Made by a program: the position numbers and the translations under genes. The notes beneath the pieces are model-generated. The model saw nothing but the letters and a program-made list of their open reading frames with translations. It did not search any database and had not been told where the DNA came from. Source: Pirellula staleyi DSM 6068 (GTDB lineage Bacteria; Planctomycetota; Planctomycetia; Pirellulales; Pirellulaceae). Taken from it: 47,306 bases of DNA. Location of the stretch: positions 1-47,306 of the forward strand of contig CAMBSL010000010.1 in the NCBI GenBank assembly GCA_945870455.1. The letters are read 5' to 3'. Below, in pieces: positions 7,670 to 16,484 of this stretch (position 1 is its first letter; the number at the start of each line of letters is the position of its first letter).

Positions 7670-9211
7670 TTAATCCTTGCCGGCTGTAATACCAGTCCAA
7701 TCATCGGTTCGAAACGGAGTTAGAGGCAAGCCGTTTTGACTGAACATATTGCAGATCGGATTTTGTGCCCATGCATAGCGAACCGAAACAGGTGCCGATA
7801 CGCTTGCGGACTTAACCTCAATACGACCGTCAGGCAGGATTTTTGCGTCTGCGTTGTAGAATTTCTTGTCATCGCCAGCGACCGTAAAGCCTCTGGGTTC
7901 GTTCACATCAAACGGACGCCAGCCTTTGCCGACATTTGCAAACTTAAGAGCGATTCCCCCCTCGATTTTTTCCATCGATTCGTATCGCGGGCTCTGAAAT
8001 TCGATTGCCTGGTCGTACTGTTTCGCAAGTGCCCACCTCGCCAACCGTCTCGCAACATCCACCTTATTTTTGGGGTGAATATCTTTACCCTCGCCGATAT
8101 CGATAATCACCGCTTGGCCCGAGTTGGCTAGCTTGTCCATTGTCATCGTTTGCGCCTCGCGCAATTCGGCCCAATCGCTATCGCCGGGCTCAGTGCGTTC
8201 TGGCAGGTAGTCAGCTAGTTGAACCCAATAAAATGGAAAATCACCTTGTCCCCATTCTTTGCGCCAGTTATCGATCATGAAAGGGAACAGGTCACGGTAT
8301 TGATAAGCTCGTCCGGCGTTCGATTCACCTTGATACCAAATGGCTCCTTTGATTCCGTAACCAATGTGCGACTTGAGGACGCCATTGTAGATGTTGCCTG
8401 GTCGCGCGTTACCTCTCATTTGTCCTTGAAGTCCGTTCAGCTCTTTGTTTTCGGCTTCACTGCGATCTGTCTTGGCGGACAAGGCTGCAAATCTCTCTTC
8501 GAGTCCTGTCCATCGCTTCAGAAGTCCTGCAAAGCGAACGTCCGATTTCATCCAATCTCGATTGACCCACGCTTCGGCGGCCGAGCCACCCCAAGCGTTG
8601 TTGATCATGCCGATCGGTGTACCCGTCGTTTGATGAATTTGTCGCGCAAAGAAGTAACCGACTGCAGAAAATCCTGACACAGTGCTTGGCCCACTTACCA
8701 TCCATTTGCGATCATCGTGACTCCAGATCGGATCCTGTGTTCCGATTTGAGGGAAGTTGATCATGCGGATGTTGGGGAAGTTTGACGTCAGTTTTTCGAG
8801 GTCCGCATCGTTGGATGACGCTACCGTCCATTGCATATTGGATTGGCCAGAGCAGACCCAAACTTCGCCAACCAAGATATCGTTGATTTCAACGACGCTC
8901 GAGCCTTTGATCGTAAGCTTGATCGGATTGCTGCTAGCCTTCATGGATGGGAGTTTCGTCTCCCAATAGCCTTTGGCATCCGCTTTGGTTTCGATCGACT
9001 TATCGGCGATCGAGATCGAAATGCTCTCGCCGGCTGTGGCAGTACCCCAAATTCGATTCTCTTGGCCTTGCTGCAAAACCATATGGTCCGAGAAAACATT
9101 CGGCAGCTTGACATCTGCATGCACTTCGCGAACAAGTCCAGATGAAACGCAACAAGAAAACGCTGCGATCGCAAGCAATTGCATCGAAGATCGATGGAAC
9201 GCAATTTTCAT
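7670..9211 (-). CDS. Secreted sialate O-acetylesterase family protein (SGNH hydrolase)
   Basis: A 513-residue exported protein with a signal peptide ending around residue 32. It has the sialate 9-O-acetylesterase (SASA, carbohydrate esterase 6-like) layout: an N-terminal beta domain (LPNVFSDHMVLQQ) and the nucleophile motif VCSGQSNMQW with Ser124. The middle motif is GAIWYQGESNA, the second conserved block is PFYWVQLADY, and the catalytic Asp/His pair is in DIHPKNKVDVARRLARWAL. It should remove acetyl groups from sialic acids or plant and algal polysaccharides outside the cytoplasm. In planctomycetes such enzymes often serve polysaccharide use. A sialidase-like gene lies 20 kb away, but no link is visible. 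The start has AGGA 11 bases upstream. Confidence 0.9.
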   Translation of the reverse strand: MKIAFHRSSMQLLAIAAFSCCVSSGLVREVHADVKLPNVFSDHMVLQQGQENRIWGTATAGESISISIADKSIETKADAKGYWETKLPSMKASSNPIKLTIKGSSVVEINDILVGEVWVCSGQSNMQWTVASSNDADLEKLTSNFPNIRMINFPQIGTQDPIWSHDDRKWMVSGPSTVSGFSAVGYFFARQIHQTTGTPIGMINNAWGGSAAEAWVNRDWMKSDVRFAGLLKRWTGLEERFAALSAKTDRSEAENKELNGLQGQMRGNARPGNIYNGVLKSHIGYGIKGAIWYQGESNAGRAYQYRDLFPFMIDNWRKEWGQGDFPFYWVQLADYLPERTEPGDSDWAELREAQTMTMDKLANSGQAVIIDIGEGKDIHPKNKVDVARRLARWALAKQYDQAIEFQSPRYESMEKIEGGIALKFANVGKGWRPFDVNEPRGFTVAGDDKKFYNADAKILPDGRIEVKSASVSAPVSVRYAWAQNPICNMFSQNGLPLTPFRTDDWTGITAGKD

Positions 9212-9269
9212 AACAGGCGGGTCCTATACTGAGAAAGGGAGGAAATGGGTTGGCATCGTAAAGACGCGT

Positions 9270-10556
9270 CTAAACGATACCTATAAGGTAGGCTATTTGC
9301 CGCCACAAGGAATGGTGCAACATGCAAATCCCGATAAGGCACATGCTTGGCACAAACGCTTCGACGGACTGGAAGCTTTGAATGGAAACCGAACGAGACG
9401 ACCAGAGCGATCGTGTCATTCCGTAGACAATCAAACTACACAATACGATAGTCACAACGCTTTGCCAACCTAGTACCGAACCGATTAAAAAACATTGGAG
9501 GATCCAGTGCCGCTCAACAATCGAGTTGGGGCGTTTCGCAATCCAGAATGAAGAAATCCAACCCAAGCCCAGGCCTGACAAAACTCCGAGCAGGATGGAA
9601 ACGAGCGGATTTGCGATCGGCCCAAGTTTCGAAATCAGGCTGCGCTGAAATGGCTCAGTCCATGAGACGAAATCCAGCGAAGGATTGAAAATTTTCGGGC
9701 TCGCAACTGCGGCTGCCATCACGAGAAACGGCAAAATGGGAAACGGTTTTCGGCCTTCGTTAGCAACGCCCAGCATGATCAGAACGGCAAACATGCCGGC
9801 ATGAGAAAGGGCCGCGGCAATCAGTTGCCATTGCGTAAAAAGGACCAGAGACGTCAGTCCGCTTCGCCCAGATGAATCCCAATGGGGTAAATTCGATCCT
9901 GACGAGACCAATTCCCAAAGACCAATCCAAACAAAGATCGCACCAATTACCACCTCGATCATGAGGTAGCGAGGCGCAATCGGTAACCGGCACGTACGAC
10001 ATTTGCCTTGGACAAGCAACCAACCAAGAACGGGCGTATTGTCGAGAAAGCTCAGTCTCGTGTCGCAATAAGGACATTTTGACCCGCCAAAAACGATCGT
10101 TCTACCCTCAGGCATTCGCCCAGCTACGACGTTCAAGAAACTGCCGATGCTCGCACCCAGATAAAAGAACCACCCCACGAACAGAAACTCGCAGGTTCGC
10201 AACAAGGTTCTTGTGGACCCTTTGAGAGCAAGCTCTGGCGGGATGAATTTTTTCGGAAATCGAGATCGAAAAATTGCTACTTGTATTTCCGGCAGGGCAA
10301 AAACATAAAGGATGTAAACACCAACAAGACAGATCGCAATGGTGAGCAACGGCCAATTCGTGCGTTTACGCTTCGGCCGCTTTCGCGTCGACAATGGTTG
10401 CTCGGCGTCCGACAGTGGTTGCTCGGCGTCCGACAGTGGTTGCTCGGCGTCCGACAGTGGTTGCTCGGCGTTGCTGATAAACTCGAAATTGACGGGTGCA
10501 TTTTCGGATAGCTGGAATGGCGTTTCATTTGCCATCGGCGGAATGGAATCGCTCAA
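9270..10556 (-). CDS. Prepilin-peptidase-like membrane protein lacking the catalytic aspartates
   Basis: A 428-residue membrane protein. Residues about 28-56 are a 7-residue tandem repeat (SDAEQPL, four copies), followed by a basic stretch and a membrane helix at about 68-88. Residues about 130-205 match the N-terminal domain of type IV prepilin peptidases: GASIGSFLNVVAGRMPEG, then two CxxC pairs, Cys161/Cys164 and Cys186/Cys189, which bind zinc. After it come several membrane helices as in A24 peptidases, including FLIGSVLGWQSVV, which aligns with the segment after GxGD. The GxGD aspartate is absent (SIVERHW there), and the first catalytic Asp region (about 248-275) also lacks one. It is therefore probably not an active protease. 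It may be a scaffold or a methyltransferase-only relative (inference). Its start overlaps the upstream stop by 4 bases, implying translational coupling. Confidence 0.75.
   Translation of the reverse strand: MSDSIPPMANETPFQLSENAPVNFEFISNAEQPLSDAEQPLSDAEQPLSDAEQPLSTRKRPKRKRTNWPLLTIAICLVGVYILYVFALPEIQVAIFRSRFPKKFIPPELALKGSTRTLLRTCEFLFVGWFFYLGASIGSFLNVVAGRMPEGRTIVFGGSKCPYCDTRLSFLDNTPVLGWLLVQGKCRTCRLPIAPRYLMIEVVIGAIFVWIGLWELVSSGSNLPHWDSSGRSGLTSLVLFTQWQLIAAALSHAGMFAVLIMLGVANEGRKPFPILPFLVMAAAVASPKIFNPSLDFVSWTEPFQRSLISKLGPIANPLVSILLGVLSGLGLGWISSFWIAKRPNSIVERHWILQCFLIGSVLGWQSVVTIVLCSLIVYGMTRSLWSSRSVSIQSFQSVEAFVPSMCLIGICMLHHSLWRQIAYLIGIV
10395..10471. repeat. 21-bp in-frame tandem repeat inside the prepilin-peptidase-like gene
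   Basis: Three near-identical 21-base units (10395-10415, 10416-10436, 10437-10457), each containing TTGCTCGGCGTCCGACAG, plus a fourth partial unit to 10471. Because 21 is a multiple of three, gain or loss of a unit keeps the reading frame and only changes the length of the cytosolic SDAEQPL linker. Confidence 0.9.
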
Positions 10557-12145
10557 AAGGCTCCCCGTTGTTTCTGGAATTGTTTCAGTAAGTCTTTGAG
10601 TGGATCCGTCGCTGGCGCAGCGCTGTTTCGTTCCAAGTCTCGCTGACTCAGCTTGCGCACGGCACCTGGATTGTGTGCATCGTCTGCAATTCGGTACGCA
10701 TCGATTTCTGCTTGCGCTGGCAAATCGTCACCAGGTGGTACAAGAAAAAAGCCGACAGCACGCGGCTGGTAGTTGATATCTTCGATTGGATTGGGACTTT
10801 TCCCTGTTCGATCGATTGCGATCGATTGCAAGAATTCTTCGTACACGCTGATATCATATAAAACGCTCGGTGGAATGGCTGTTTTGAATTGCTGCTGTTG
10901 CCAGTTTCCGAATGCATCCAACGTCTCCACCGTTTCGACAATGGTCGCGCCAGCGTCGCGATCCAATTGGATGCGCTCACTGCCGCGCGAAGGGATTCGC
11001 AATTTTTGAAGTTGCTGCGGATTGCGGCGGTCGGCAACCAAAACCAGCAACGTATCGCTGTGTGAATTGACGATCTGCACGGTTGTCGAACCCAGCGGTT
11101 GGTTCGGCACGACTTGATGTTGAGTCGTTCTGAACTGAGGTTGCGGCAACGCAAACGTAGGGGTTTGTGGCCACCAAACTTGCCAAGGGTTATAGGTGAT
11201 CGGCTGTAGAAACAGCCCTTGATTTGGAACGCAAGTAAGCCCCATGCCTTGAACCATCACACTTTCGAAACAGTAGCCTCCACCAGACATGTTTTGGATA
11301 CGCCAAAGTTGGTCGGCTCCATTGTGGATCGGAAGCAGTGAAAGTGGCAATGAAACGTTCGCCCCACCCAGTCTGCGATTGCCAAGACGGGTGTGCATGA
11401 GATTTGCGTTGGGAACATTTCCCAATCCGATTGCGAACCAGTCGTTCTGAAAGCGTTGTTGAAGGCGTACGACATTGGTCGACACGGGCGCGATGTACCA
11501 GGCGGCGTCGACACCGGTCGCTTGATTGACGAAGCCAAGCTGATTGCCCCCCTGCATGGACAGAAATTGTCGCTCGTTGATGTCGCCAGAGGCCAAAGAC
11601 ATGGCTGTCATTTGGGGCAAGTTCAACAGGTTGCCGGCAGAGCCAGACGTTGCTCCCTGGCCTTGGTTATTCCTCAATCGACCGAGCAGATCCACATCCT
11701 CCAACCCAGGTGGAAGTAAATCGGCGGACGGGTTCGACAGAGGGCTCTGCTGCGATGCAACGACGTTCATCTTGCTCCATGCGAATTGCACCTGGCCATT
11801 CTGAAGCGTTCCAATTTGCATTCGACCAGAGTTGTTGGCTGGCCATCGGATGACTTGTTGTGCTTGTCTAGAACTATAACCCAACAACAATTGATCCGTT
11901 GTGTCGTAGCGTGGAGCACGCTGGTATCGTGTGACAGAACCAGTCGGGTCTTGCACGGAAAGCTCATTGGACGTGATTCTGGCGATCGACGGATTGGCGA
12001 GTCCTTGCGCCGAAAGCTCAAACGTCCCCGACTCGTGTGGGTCCTGGGCTTCAACGATGGTATTAGCCTGCAACCCAATGAGAAGGAATACGAACAATCC
12101 TGCAAATCGGCCGGTTTCCAATTTGGACATGCAACGCACCAACAT
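10553..12145 (-). CDS. Secreted protein of unknown function, Gln/Asn-rich
   Basis: A 530-residue protein that I do not recognise as a named family. It has a signal peptide (hydrophobic core at about residues 14-27, cleavage near VEA-QD). Residues about 200-330 contain repeating aromatic/Gln patterns such as AAWYIAP, NDWFAIGLG, QLWRIQNMSGGGYCFES and NPWQVWWPQ. They loosely recall ricin-type beta-trefoil repeats, but the match is weak. The last 130 residues mention no catalytic motif. GGAG lies 7 bases before the ATG. The gene sits between holA (31 bases upstream) and the prepilin-peptidase-like gene (4-base overlap), so the three are probably co-transcribed. The context suggests an envelope role for it and its membrane partner. 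Confidence 0.75.
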   Translation of the reverse strand: MLVRCMSKLETGRFAGLFVFLLIGLQANTIVEAQDPHESGTFELSAQGLANPSIARITSNELSVQDPTGSVTRYQRAPRYDTTDQLLLGYSSRQAQQVIRWPANNSGRMQIGTLQNGQVQFAWSKMNVVASQQSPLSNPSADLLPPGLEDVDLLGRLRNNQGQGATSGSAGNLLNLPQMTAMSLASGDINERQFLSMQGGNQLGFVNQATGVDAAWYIAPVSTNVVRLQQRFQNDWFAIGLGNVPNANLMHTRLGNRRLGGANVSLPLSLLPIHNGADQLWRIQNMSGGGYCFESVMVQGMGLTCVPNQGLFLQPITYNPWQVWWPQTPTFALPQPQFRTTQHQVVPNQPLGSTTVQIVNSHSDTLLVLVADRRNPQQLQKLRIPSRGSERIQLDRDAGATIVETVETLDAFGNWQQQQFKTAIPPSVLYDISVYEEFLQSIAIDRTGKSPNPIEDINYQPRAVGFFLVPPGDDLPAQAEIDAYRIADDAHNPGAVRKLSQRDLERNSAAPATDPLKDLLKQFQKQRGAF

Positions 12146-12176
12146 GATTCAACTCCAGTACAAGTAGAGGAATAGA

Positions 12177-13265
12177 CTAACCCAATTTCATGATCAACGA
12201 TTCAAGAGCCAGCCGTGCACGATGATCGTTGCTGTGACTCCCCTTGAGCTTGAGTTCAAGATCCACCAACCAGACGAGCATTTGTTTGGCGCGAGGTCGA
12301 CCTATTCGCTTTAATCGCGATTCGGCCTTGGCCACATCGAAACGATTGAACCCAGATCGCTCCAAAGCAGCCGATAGCGGTATTCTACTATCAACTCGCT
12401 CCGATTGCTCAACGAGTTGTGCCGCTAAACCAAATCTTCTGAGCGACCAAGAGAGTTGGGCCATCAATCCAACCGCATTCTGGCCCGCAGTTAGCAGTTT
12501 GTCCAACTGTTCGATCGCGACCGCGACCTGCCCGTCCGCGATTGCATCCGCCAACTCCCACGCGGTCTGGGTCCGCCAGCCACCGACCAACTCCGAAACG
12601 CGTTCGTCCGGCACGTCCCCCGAGTTATTTGCAAACAATGCCAGTTTTGCCAATTCGCAATCGATTAATCCGCAAACGGCACCGATTCGTTCAATGACCA
12701 GCAAACTTTGCTTCGGCGACAATTGAAGGCCGTGTTTTGATTTGGCCCATCCGAGTATCCATTTCTGCATGGCTTTTTCGTCGGGCGGATTTCCCCAGGA
12801 TGCCTTTTGGGGGGGCGTACAGTTTACCAAAACACCATTTTTGGTGATTAGCTTGTAAAGCTTTGTATTGGCGGCGAGGGTCTGCAACTCAAGCACCAAA
12901 CTCGAGTCGGGAGCGAAGTTTTCAGCCCAGCGCTCGAGCGCCTCGCGGTTCTTGGTAACGAATTTGTCCGCCCCGCGAACGATCGCAAGTCGACCGCCTC
13001 CGGCATCGAACAAGGAGCGAGTCGCAAGCTCATCGTGCACATCTCGCCAACTATCCTCGTCGCCGTCGTACGAGCGAATCGTTTCTGAATCGAGTTTGGA
13101 GCTAACGATCCAATGATGGATGGCCATTCGCCGCAAAAAGTCATCCGATCCAAAGCACGCGACGATTGGAGGCATTGCAGTCGCGGGATTCGACTCTACG
13201 AAATCAAAGGCATGAATCGCGGTCGGTTTGGAGGCAGTTTTTTCCGATGCTGTCTTGGCAGCCAT
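12177..13265 (-). CDS. holA: DNA polymerase III subunit delta
   Basis: A 362-residue delta subunit of the replicative clamp loader. In the cytosol it opens the beta clamp and loads it on DNA together with delta' and tau/gamma. Visible hallmarks are the degenerate AAA+ opening (IVACFGSDDFLRRMAIHHW), the RSLFDAGGGRLAIVRGADKF block typical of delta (S-L-F-x-x-x-R-x-V-x-V), and a C-terminal helical collar with LMAQLSWSLRRFGLAAQL. It lacks a functional Walker A, as expected for delta. I prefer the ATG at 13265; a longer frame to 13385 adds 40 Cys/Ser-rich residues unlike the family and reaches a repeat region. There is no strong ribosome binding site. It leads a three-gene minus-strand operon. Confidence 0.88.
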   Translation of the reverse strand: MAAKTASEKTASKPTAIHAFDFVESNPATAMPPIVACFGSDDFLRRMAIHHWIVSSKLDSETIRSYDGDEDSWRDVHDELATRSLFDAGGGRLAIVRGADKFVTKNREALERWAENFAPDSSLVLELQTLAANTKLYKLITKNGVLVNCTPPQKASWGNPPDEKAMQKWILGWAKSKHGLQLSPKQSLLVIERIGAVCGLIDCELAKLALFANNSGDVPDERVSELVGGWRTQTAWELADAIADGQVAVAIEQLDKLLTAGQNAVGLMAQLSWSLRRFGLAAQLVEQSERVDSRIPLSAALERSGFNRFDVAKAESRLKRIGRPRAKQMLVWLVDLELKLKGSHSNDHRARLALESLIMKLG

Positions 13266-13390
13266 ATTCAATGCATTTGAGAGCGAGGACCGAATTGCAA
13301 TACAACTCGATGGTTTATCACAGTCCGTCCGGAAATGCAACAAACGGCAGCTGCTGCAAGCATCTTTAACAGACGCAGCCGACAAAAGTC

Positions 13391-13454
13391 AAAGTAGTAG
13401 GCACATTCCATGTGCCGCCCACAAAGTAGTAGGCACATTCCATGTGCCGTCCAC
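13391..13454. repeat. 32-bp direct tandem repeat with internal hairpins, upstream of holA
   Basis: Two units (13391-13422 and 13423-13454) differ by one base. Each contains the hairpin GGCACA-TTCCA-TGTGCC after GTAGTA. The rest of 13266-13689, between the divergent holA and YciI-like genes, shows no gene. It presumably holds both promoters, although I cannot place boxes with confidence. Confidence 0.85.
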
Positions 13455-13689
13455 CTAGAATCCTGGCAAAAGCTTGACTGCGAACGGCACGGCGGAGCGT
13501 GCCTGCACCTTTTGTCGGCTATGTCTTAACAAGATCCACCGCCCTCAAAATCGACGTAGGCGAGGCACTCGCGACGCGCACGCTCGACCGTGCCTCAGGG
13601 CGTAAACAACCATCCAACGCCCTGCATTTCAGCTATCATGTTCCTTCCGGTACCTCTCGCCGATCGCCGCCAAAGTTGGACCAAAACGA

Positions 13690-14004
13690 ATGACACTTCC
13701 TGAACCGATTGTTTCAAAAGAGCATTTTTTGCTTTTCTACGAAGTCGTAGCGGACTACTCCGTTCGACGCATGCCATTTCGTTCGAAGCATCTCGCCCTT
13801 GCAACAGCAGCTACTTTGCGGGGAGAATTGCTGCTGGGAGGCGATTTCGCAAATCCGGTTGACGAAGCGGTCCTGCTGTTTAGCGGCGACGGGCCAGAGG
13901 TAGCAGAAGCGTTTGCAAAGAACGATCCCTATGTTCAAAACGGCTTGGTAAGTCGTTGGCATGTTCGGTCTTGGACAGTGGTAGCCGGTTGTTTATTCGA
14001 GTAG
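13690..14004 (+). CDS. YciI-like (YCII domain) protein
   Basis: A 104-residue cytosolic protein with the alpha/beta ferredoxin-like YciI fold. Family marks are the opening strand FLLFYEVV, the central R-x-x-H-L-A-L-A with the conserved His, the GELLLGGDFANPVDEAVLLF block, and the FAKNDPYVQNGLVSRWHVRSW segment, where YciI proteins carry their conserved D-P-(F/Y) and V-x-x-x-x-(V/I)-x-x-W. YciI proteins are thought to be small ring-processing or dehydrochlorinase-like enzymes; most are uncharacterised. The gene is 12 bases before the ethanolamine ammonia-lyase fusion on the same strand, so the two are likely co-transcribed. That pairing is not a known operon and gives no firm function. Confidence 0.8.
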   Translation: MTLPEPIVSKEHFLLFYEVVADYSVRRMPFRSKHLALATAATLRGELLLGGDFANPVDEAVLLFSGDGPEVAEAFAKNDPYVQNGLVSRWHVRSWTVVAGCLFE

Positions 14005-14016
14005 TGGAGTACGGCA

Positions 14017-16287
14017 ATGTATCGACGGCGTTTTCTTGATTTGAGTCTCACCGGAGTCGCGTTGAATTCCGCCCTCGGCCACTTTGCGGTTGGAGCACCG
14101 CCAACCTCACCGTCCATCGAGGGTGAAAACTTGGTCGATTGGATTCATCGGGTTCGCGGCGAGTGGGATGAGGATCTATACAAGAAAATGTTGGGAGCTG
14201 CCAACGATTTCAAAGAGGGTGACGAAATCGTTGGCGTCGCCGCCGCAAGCGAAGCGTTGCGAATCCAATCGCGGGAGTTGCTAGCGAACACAACACTTGC
14301 GCAAATTGACGAACTTGCCCCAGAACGCGACGAACTCTTTCATTTCATCGGTGACGCTGTGGACGCAGCCATGCAGACTCGCATCGGCGCGATGACGATT
14401 GGGGACTTGAAGCGATTTTTGTTGGAGCGAAGCGAAGCAGAGATCCATGCGATACGCCAAGGACTATCGAGCGACGTGATTGCGTGCGTTGTCCGTCTGA
14501 TGACAAACGACGAACTGGTTCGCCTTGGATCGAAAGTCTTCAATCCTCTCCCAGGTACGAATCTTGGTGCGCGCGGCTATATGGGAGCCCGCGTTCAACC
14601 GAATTCACCTACCGACAATGTCGATGACATTCGCTGGCAGTTGTTCAATGCGTTTGCATTCGCCGTCGGTGATGTGCTTGTGGGTACGAATCCCGTATCA
14701 AGCGACCCAGACTCGGTGGCAGCCATCGAATTGGCCCTGAAAGAAGTCCTCGAAACCTTCGATATCGCTGAGATACTACCGCATTGCGTTTTAGCCCACA
14801 TCGACGTGCAAGCGGAAGCCGAACGGCGATTCCCAAAATCGACGGCCCTCTGGTTTCAGAGCATCGCAGGCAACGATGCCGCCAACGGTACATTTGATAT
14901 CTCCGTCGACAAAATGATTAAGCACGCACGATCGCGGACCAACAAGTTTGCCCTCTACTTCGAAACGGGACAGGGAGCAGATTTCACCAACGGGCATGGC
15001 AAAGGGTTGGACATGGTTTTGCTCGAATCTCGCAAATATGGTTTTGCCAGGTCACTTGCGAAGACAGTGGCAGACGAGAATGACGCGAATGGAGTCGCTC
15101 CATCTCCTTGGGTGCATTTGAATGATGTCGCAGGATTCATTGGCCCTGAAGTCTTTCGTTCACGGGAACAACTCGTCCGTTGCTGTCTGGAAGACATTGT
15201 GATGGGCAAACTGCATGGGTTGATGATCGGACTCGATATTTGCACGACACTGCACATGGACGTCACGCTGGACGACCTGGGATGGTGCATCGATGAAATC
15301 ATGCCGGCGAACCCAGGCTACCTGATGGCACTGCCAACTCGCATCGATCCGATGCTTGGTTACCTCACGACGAGCTTCCATGACCATGTCCACATTCGCG
15401 AGAAATTCGGCTACAAAGTCGATGATCGCATGTGGCGATTCTTTCAGCGTCTTGGAGTCGTCGACGCAGAGGGGAAACCGACCAAACACTTTGGGAACCC
15501 CGCTTGGGTGTACGCCGAGTACTGCCGCCTGAAAGGAGATGCGCGCAGCGAGAAACAACTACAAGAAGAAGCTGCATCACAAATGGCGATGGTTCGATCG
15601 AGAGGACTTTTCATCGCGGAAGGATTTAGCGTGGAACCCTCGAAACCGAAACCAGAGTTGTCGCACGAGATTCATCGCATCTATGCAAGTGCCAAGGAAT
15701 GCATTTGGAAGGAGTTGACCAAGGAAGCCGAACACAGCATTCCGCGAGTTGTGCCATTGGTGACGCTTTCAACCGATCGCAACGACTACATTCTGCATCC
15801 GATGTCGGGTGAACGACTCTCGGAATCTTCGGTTGCAAAAGTTCGCGGCCTACGAGCGACACACAACGGTCGATACAACGCTCAGATCGTGATATCCGAC
15901 GGTCTGAATGCATTGGCCGTAATGACCGAAGACCAAATGATGAGGCTGCTGGTGTCTCTTCGGCAAGAGCTGCAGATAGCCGGATTTGGGGTTGCTCCGG
16001 AGCATCTGCTTGTTTATTCAGGCAGAGTTCGAGCCGGCTACCGCATAGGGGAAACGCTCTTCGGTGGTTTGCCAGACAAGAGAACGTTGCTTCATGTGAT
16101 AGGCGAGCGACCTGGCAGCGGCCACAACACGCTGTCGATTTACATGACCACTGCCGATGGAAACAATTGGGGCATTCCTGACCGGATCGACCACAACATT
16201 ACCAAAGTGGTATCGGGAATTGCATTGACGGCGTTGCAACCCGAAATAGCTGCTAGAGACGCCACGAAAATCCTGGCGTCCGGCTGA
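14017..16287 (+). CDS. Single-chain ethanolamine ammonia-lyase (EutB-EutC fusion) with a Tat signal peptide
   Basis: A 756-residue protein. Residues 1-27 look like a twin-arginine signal: YRRRFLDLSLTGVAL then AVGA. Residues about 35-500 match EutB, the large subunit of adenosylcobalamin-dependent ethanolamine ammonia-lyase, which converts ethanolamine to acetaldehyde and ammonia. The substrate and cofactor motifs are present: ARVQPNSPTD (Arg192, Gln194), GTNP (Asn225), YFETGQG (Glu316) and GLDICTT (Asp407), matching E. coli EutB Arg160, Gln162, Asn193, Glu287 and Asp362. Residues about 545-756 match the core of EutC (NAQIVISDGLNALAV, LLHVIGERPGSGHNTLSIYM), lacking most of the usual N-terminal part of EutC. 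No reactivase (EutA) or shell genes lie nearby. Export of a B12 enzyme would be unusual, though Tat can carry folded holo-proteins. The fusion call is firm; export is inferred. Confidence 0.88.
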   Translation: MYRRRFLDLSLTGVALNSALGHFAVGAPPTSPSIEGENLVDWIHRVRGEWDEDLYKKMLGAANDFKEGDEIVGVAAASEALRIQSRELLANTTLAQIDELAPERDELFHFIGDAVDAAMQTRIGAMTIGDLKRFLLERSEAEIHAIRQGLSSDVIACVVRLMTNDELVRLGSKVFNPLPGTNLGARGYMGARVQPNSPTDNVDDIRWQLFNAFAFAVGDVLVGTNPVSSDPDSVAAIELALKEVLETFDIAEILPHCVLAHIDVQAEAERRFPKSTALWFQSIAGNDAANGTFDISVDKMIKHARSRTNKFALYFETGQGADFTNGHGKGLDMVLLESRKYGFARSLAKTVADENDANGVAPSPWVHLNDVAGFIGPEVFRSREQLVRCCLEDIVMGKLHGLMIGLDICTTLHMDVTLDDLGWCIDEIMPANPGYLMALPTRIDPMLGYLTTSFHDHVHIREKFGYKVDDRMWRFFQRLGVVDAEGKPTKHFGNPAWVYAEYCRLKGDARSEKQLQEEAASQMAMVRSRGLFIAEGFSVEPSKPKPELSHEIHRIYASAKECIWKELTKEAEHSIPRVVPLVTLSTDRNDYILHPMSGERLSESSVAKVRGLRATHNGRYNAQIVISDGLNALAVMTEDQMMRLLVSLRQELQIAGFGVAPEHLLVYSGRVRAGYRIGETLFGGLPDKRTLLHVIGERPGSGHNTLSIYMTTADGNNWGIPDRIDHNITKVVSGIALTALQPEIAARDATKILASG

Positions 16288-16358
16288 GGTCGTTTCTCCA
16301 CCCGCAAGGCAATCTTTTTGGTTCGTCTACTGTCCATCGCGATGCTCGGAACGCCAAA

Positions 16359-16387
16359 AAAATGGCCACCGTCTGGGTGGCCATTTT
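16359..16387. terminator. Bidirectional terminator between the lyase and the XRE regulator
   Basis: A perfect 12-bp stem, AAAATGGCCACC / GGTGGCCATTTT, with a 5-base loop. A-rich and T-rich flanks serve both converging genes. It starts 71 bases after the lyase stop codon. Confidence 0.85.
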
Positions 16388-16484
16388 AATGCGGTCGATG
16401 TTTGTTTCAGATTTCCAAGAAAAAGAATTAACAATGGCTATTCGAAACATTTCATCGTTTGCATCTGATTCGACATCTGTCGTT

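Noticed and set aside
13391-13454. Direct repeats considered as a CRISPR fragment
   Set aside because: There are only two adjacent units with no spacer between them and internal hairpins; no cas genes are in the window.
6346-16287. Alcohol dehydrogenase and ethanolamine ammonia-lyase as one acetaldehyde pathway or microcompartment locus
   Set aside because: They are 6.5 kb apart with unrelated genes between, no shell proteins or EutA are present, and the lyase appears to be exported.
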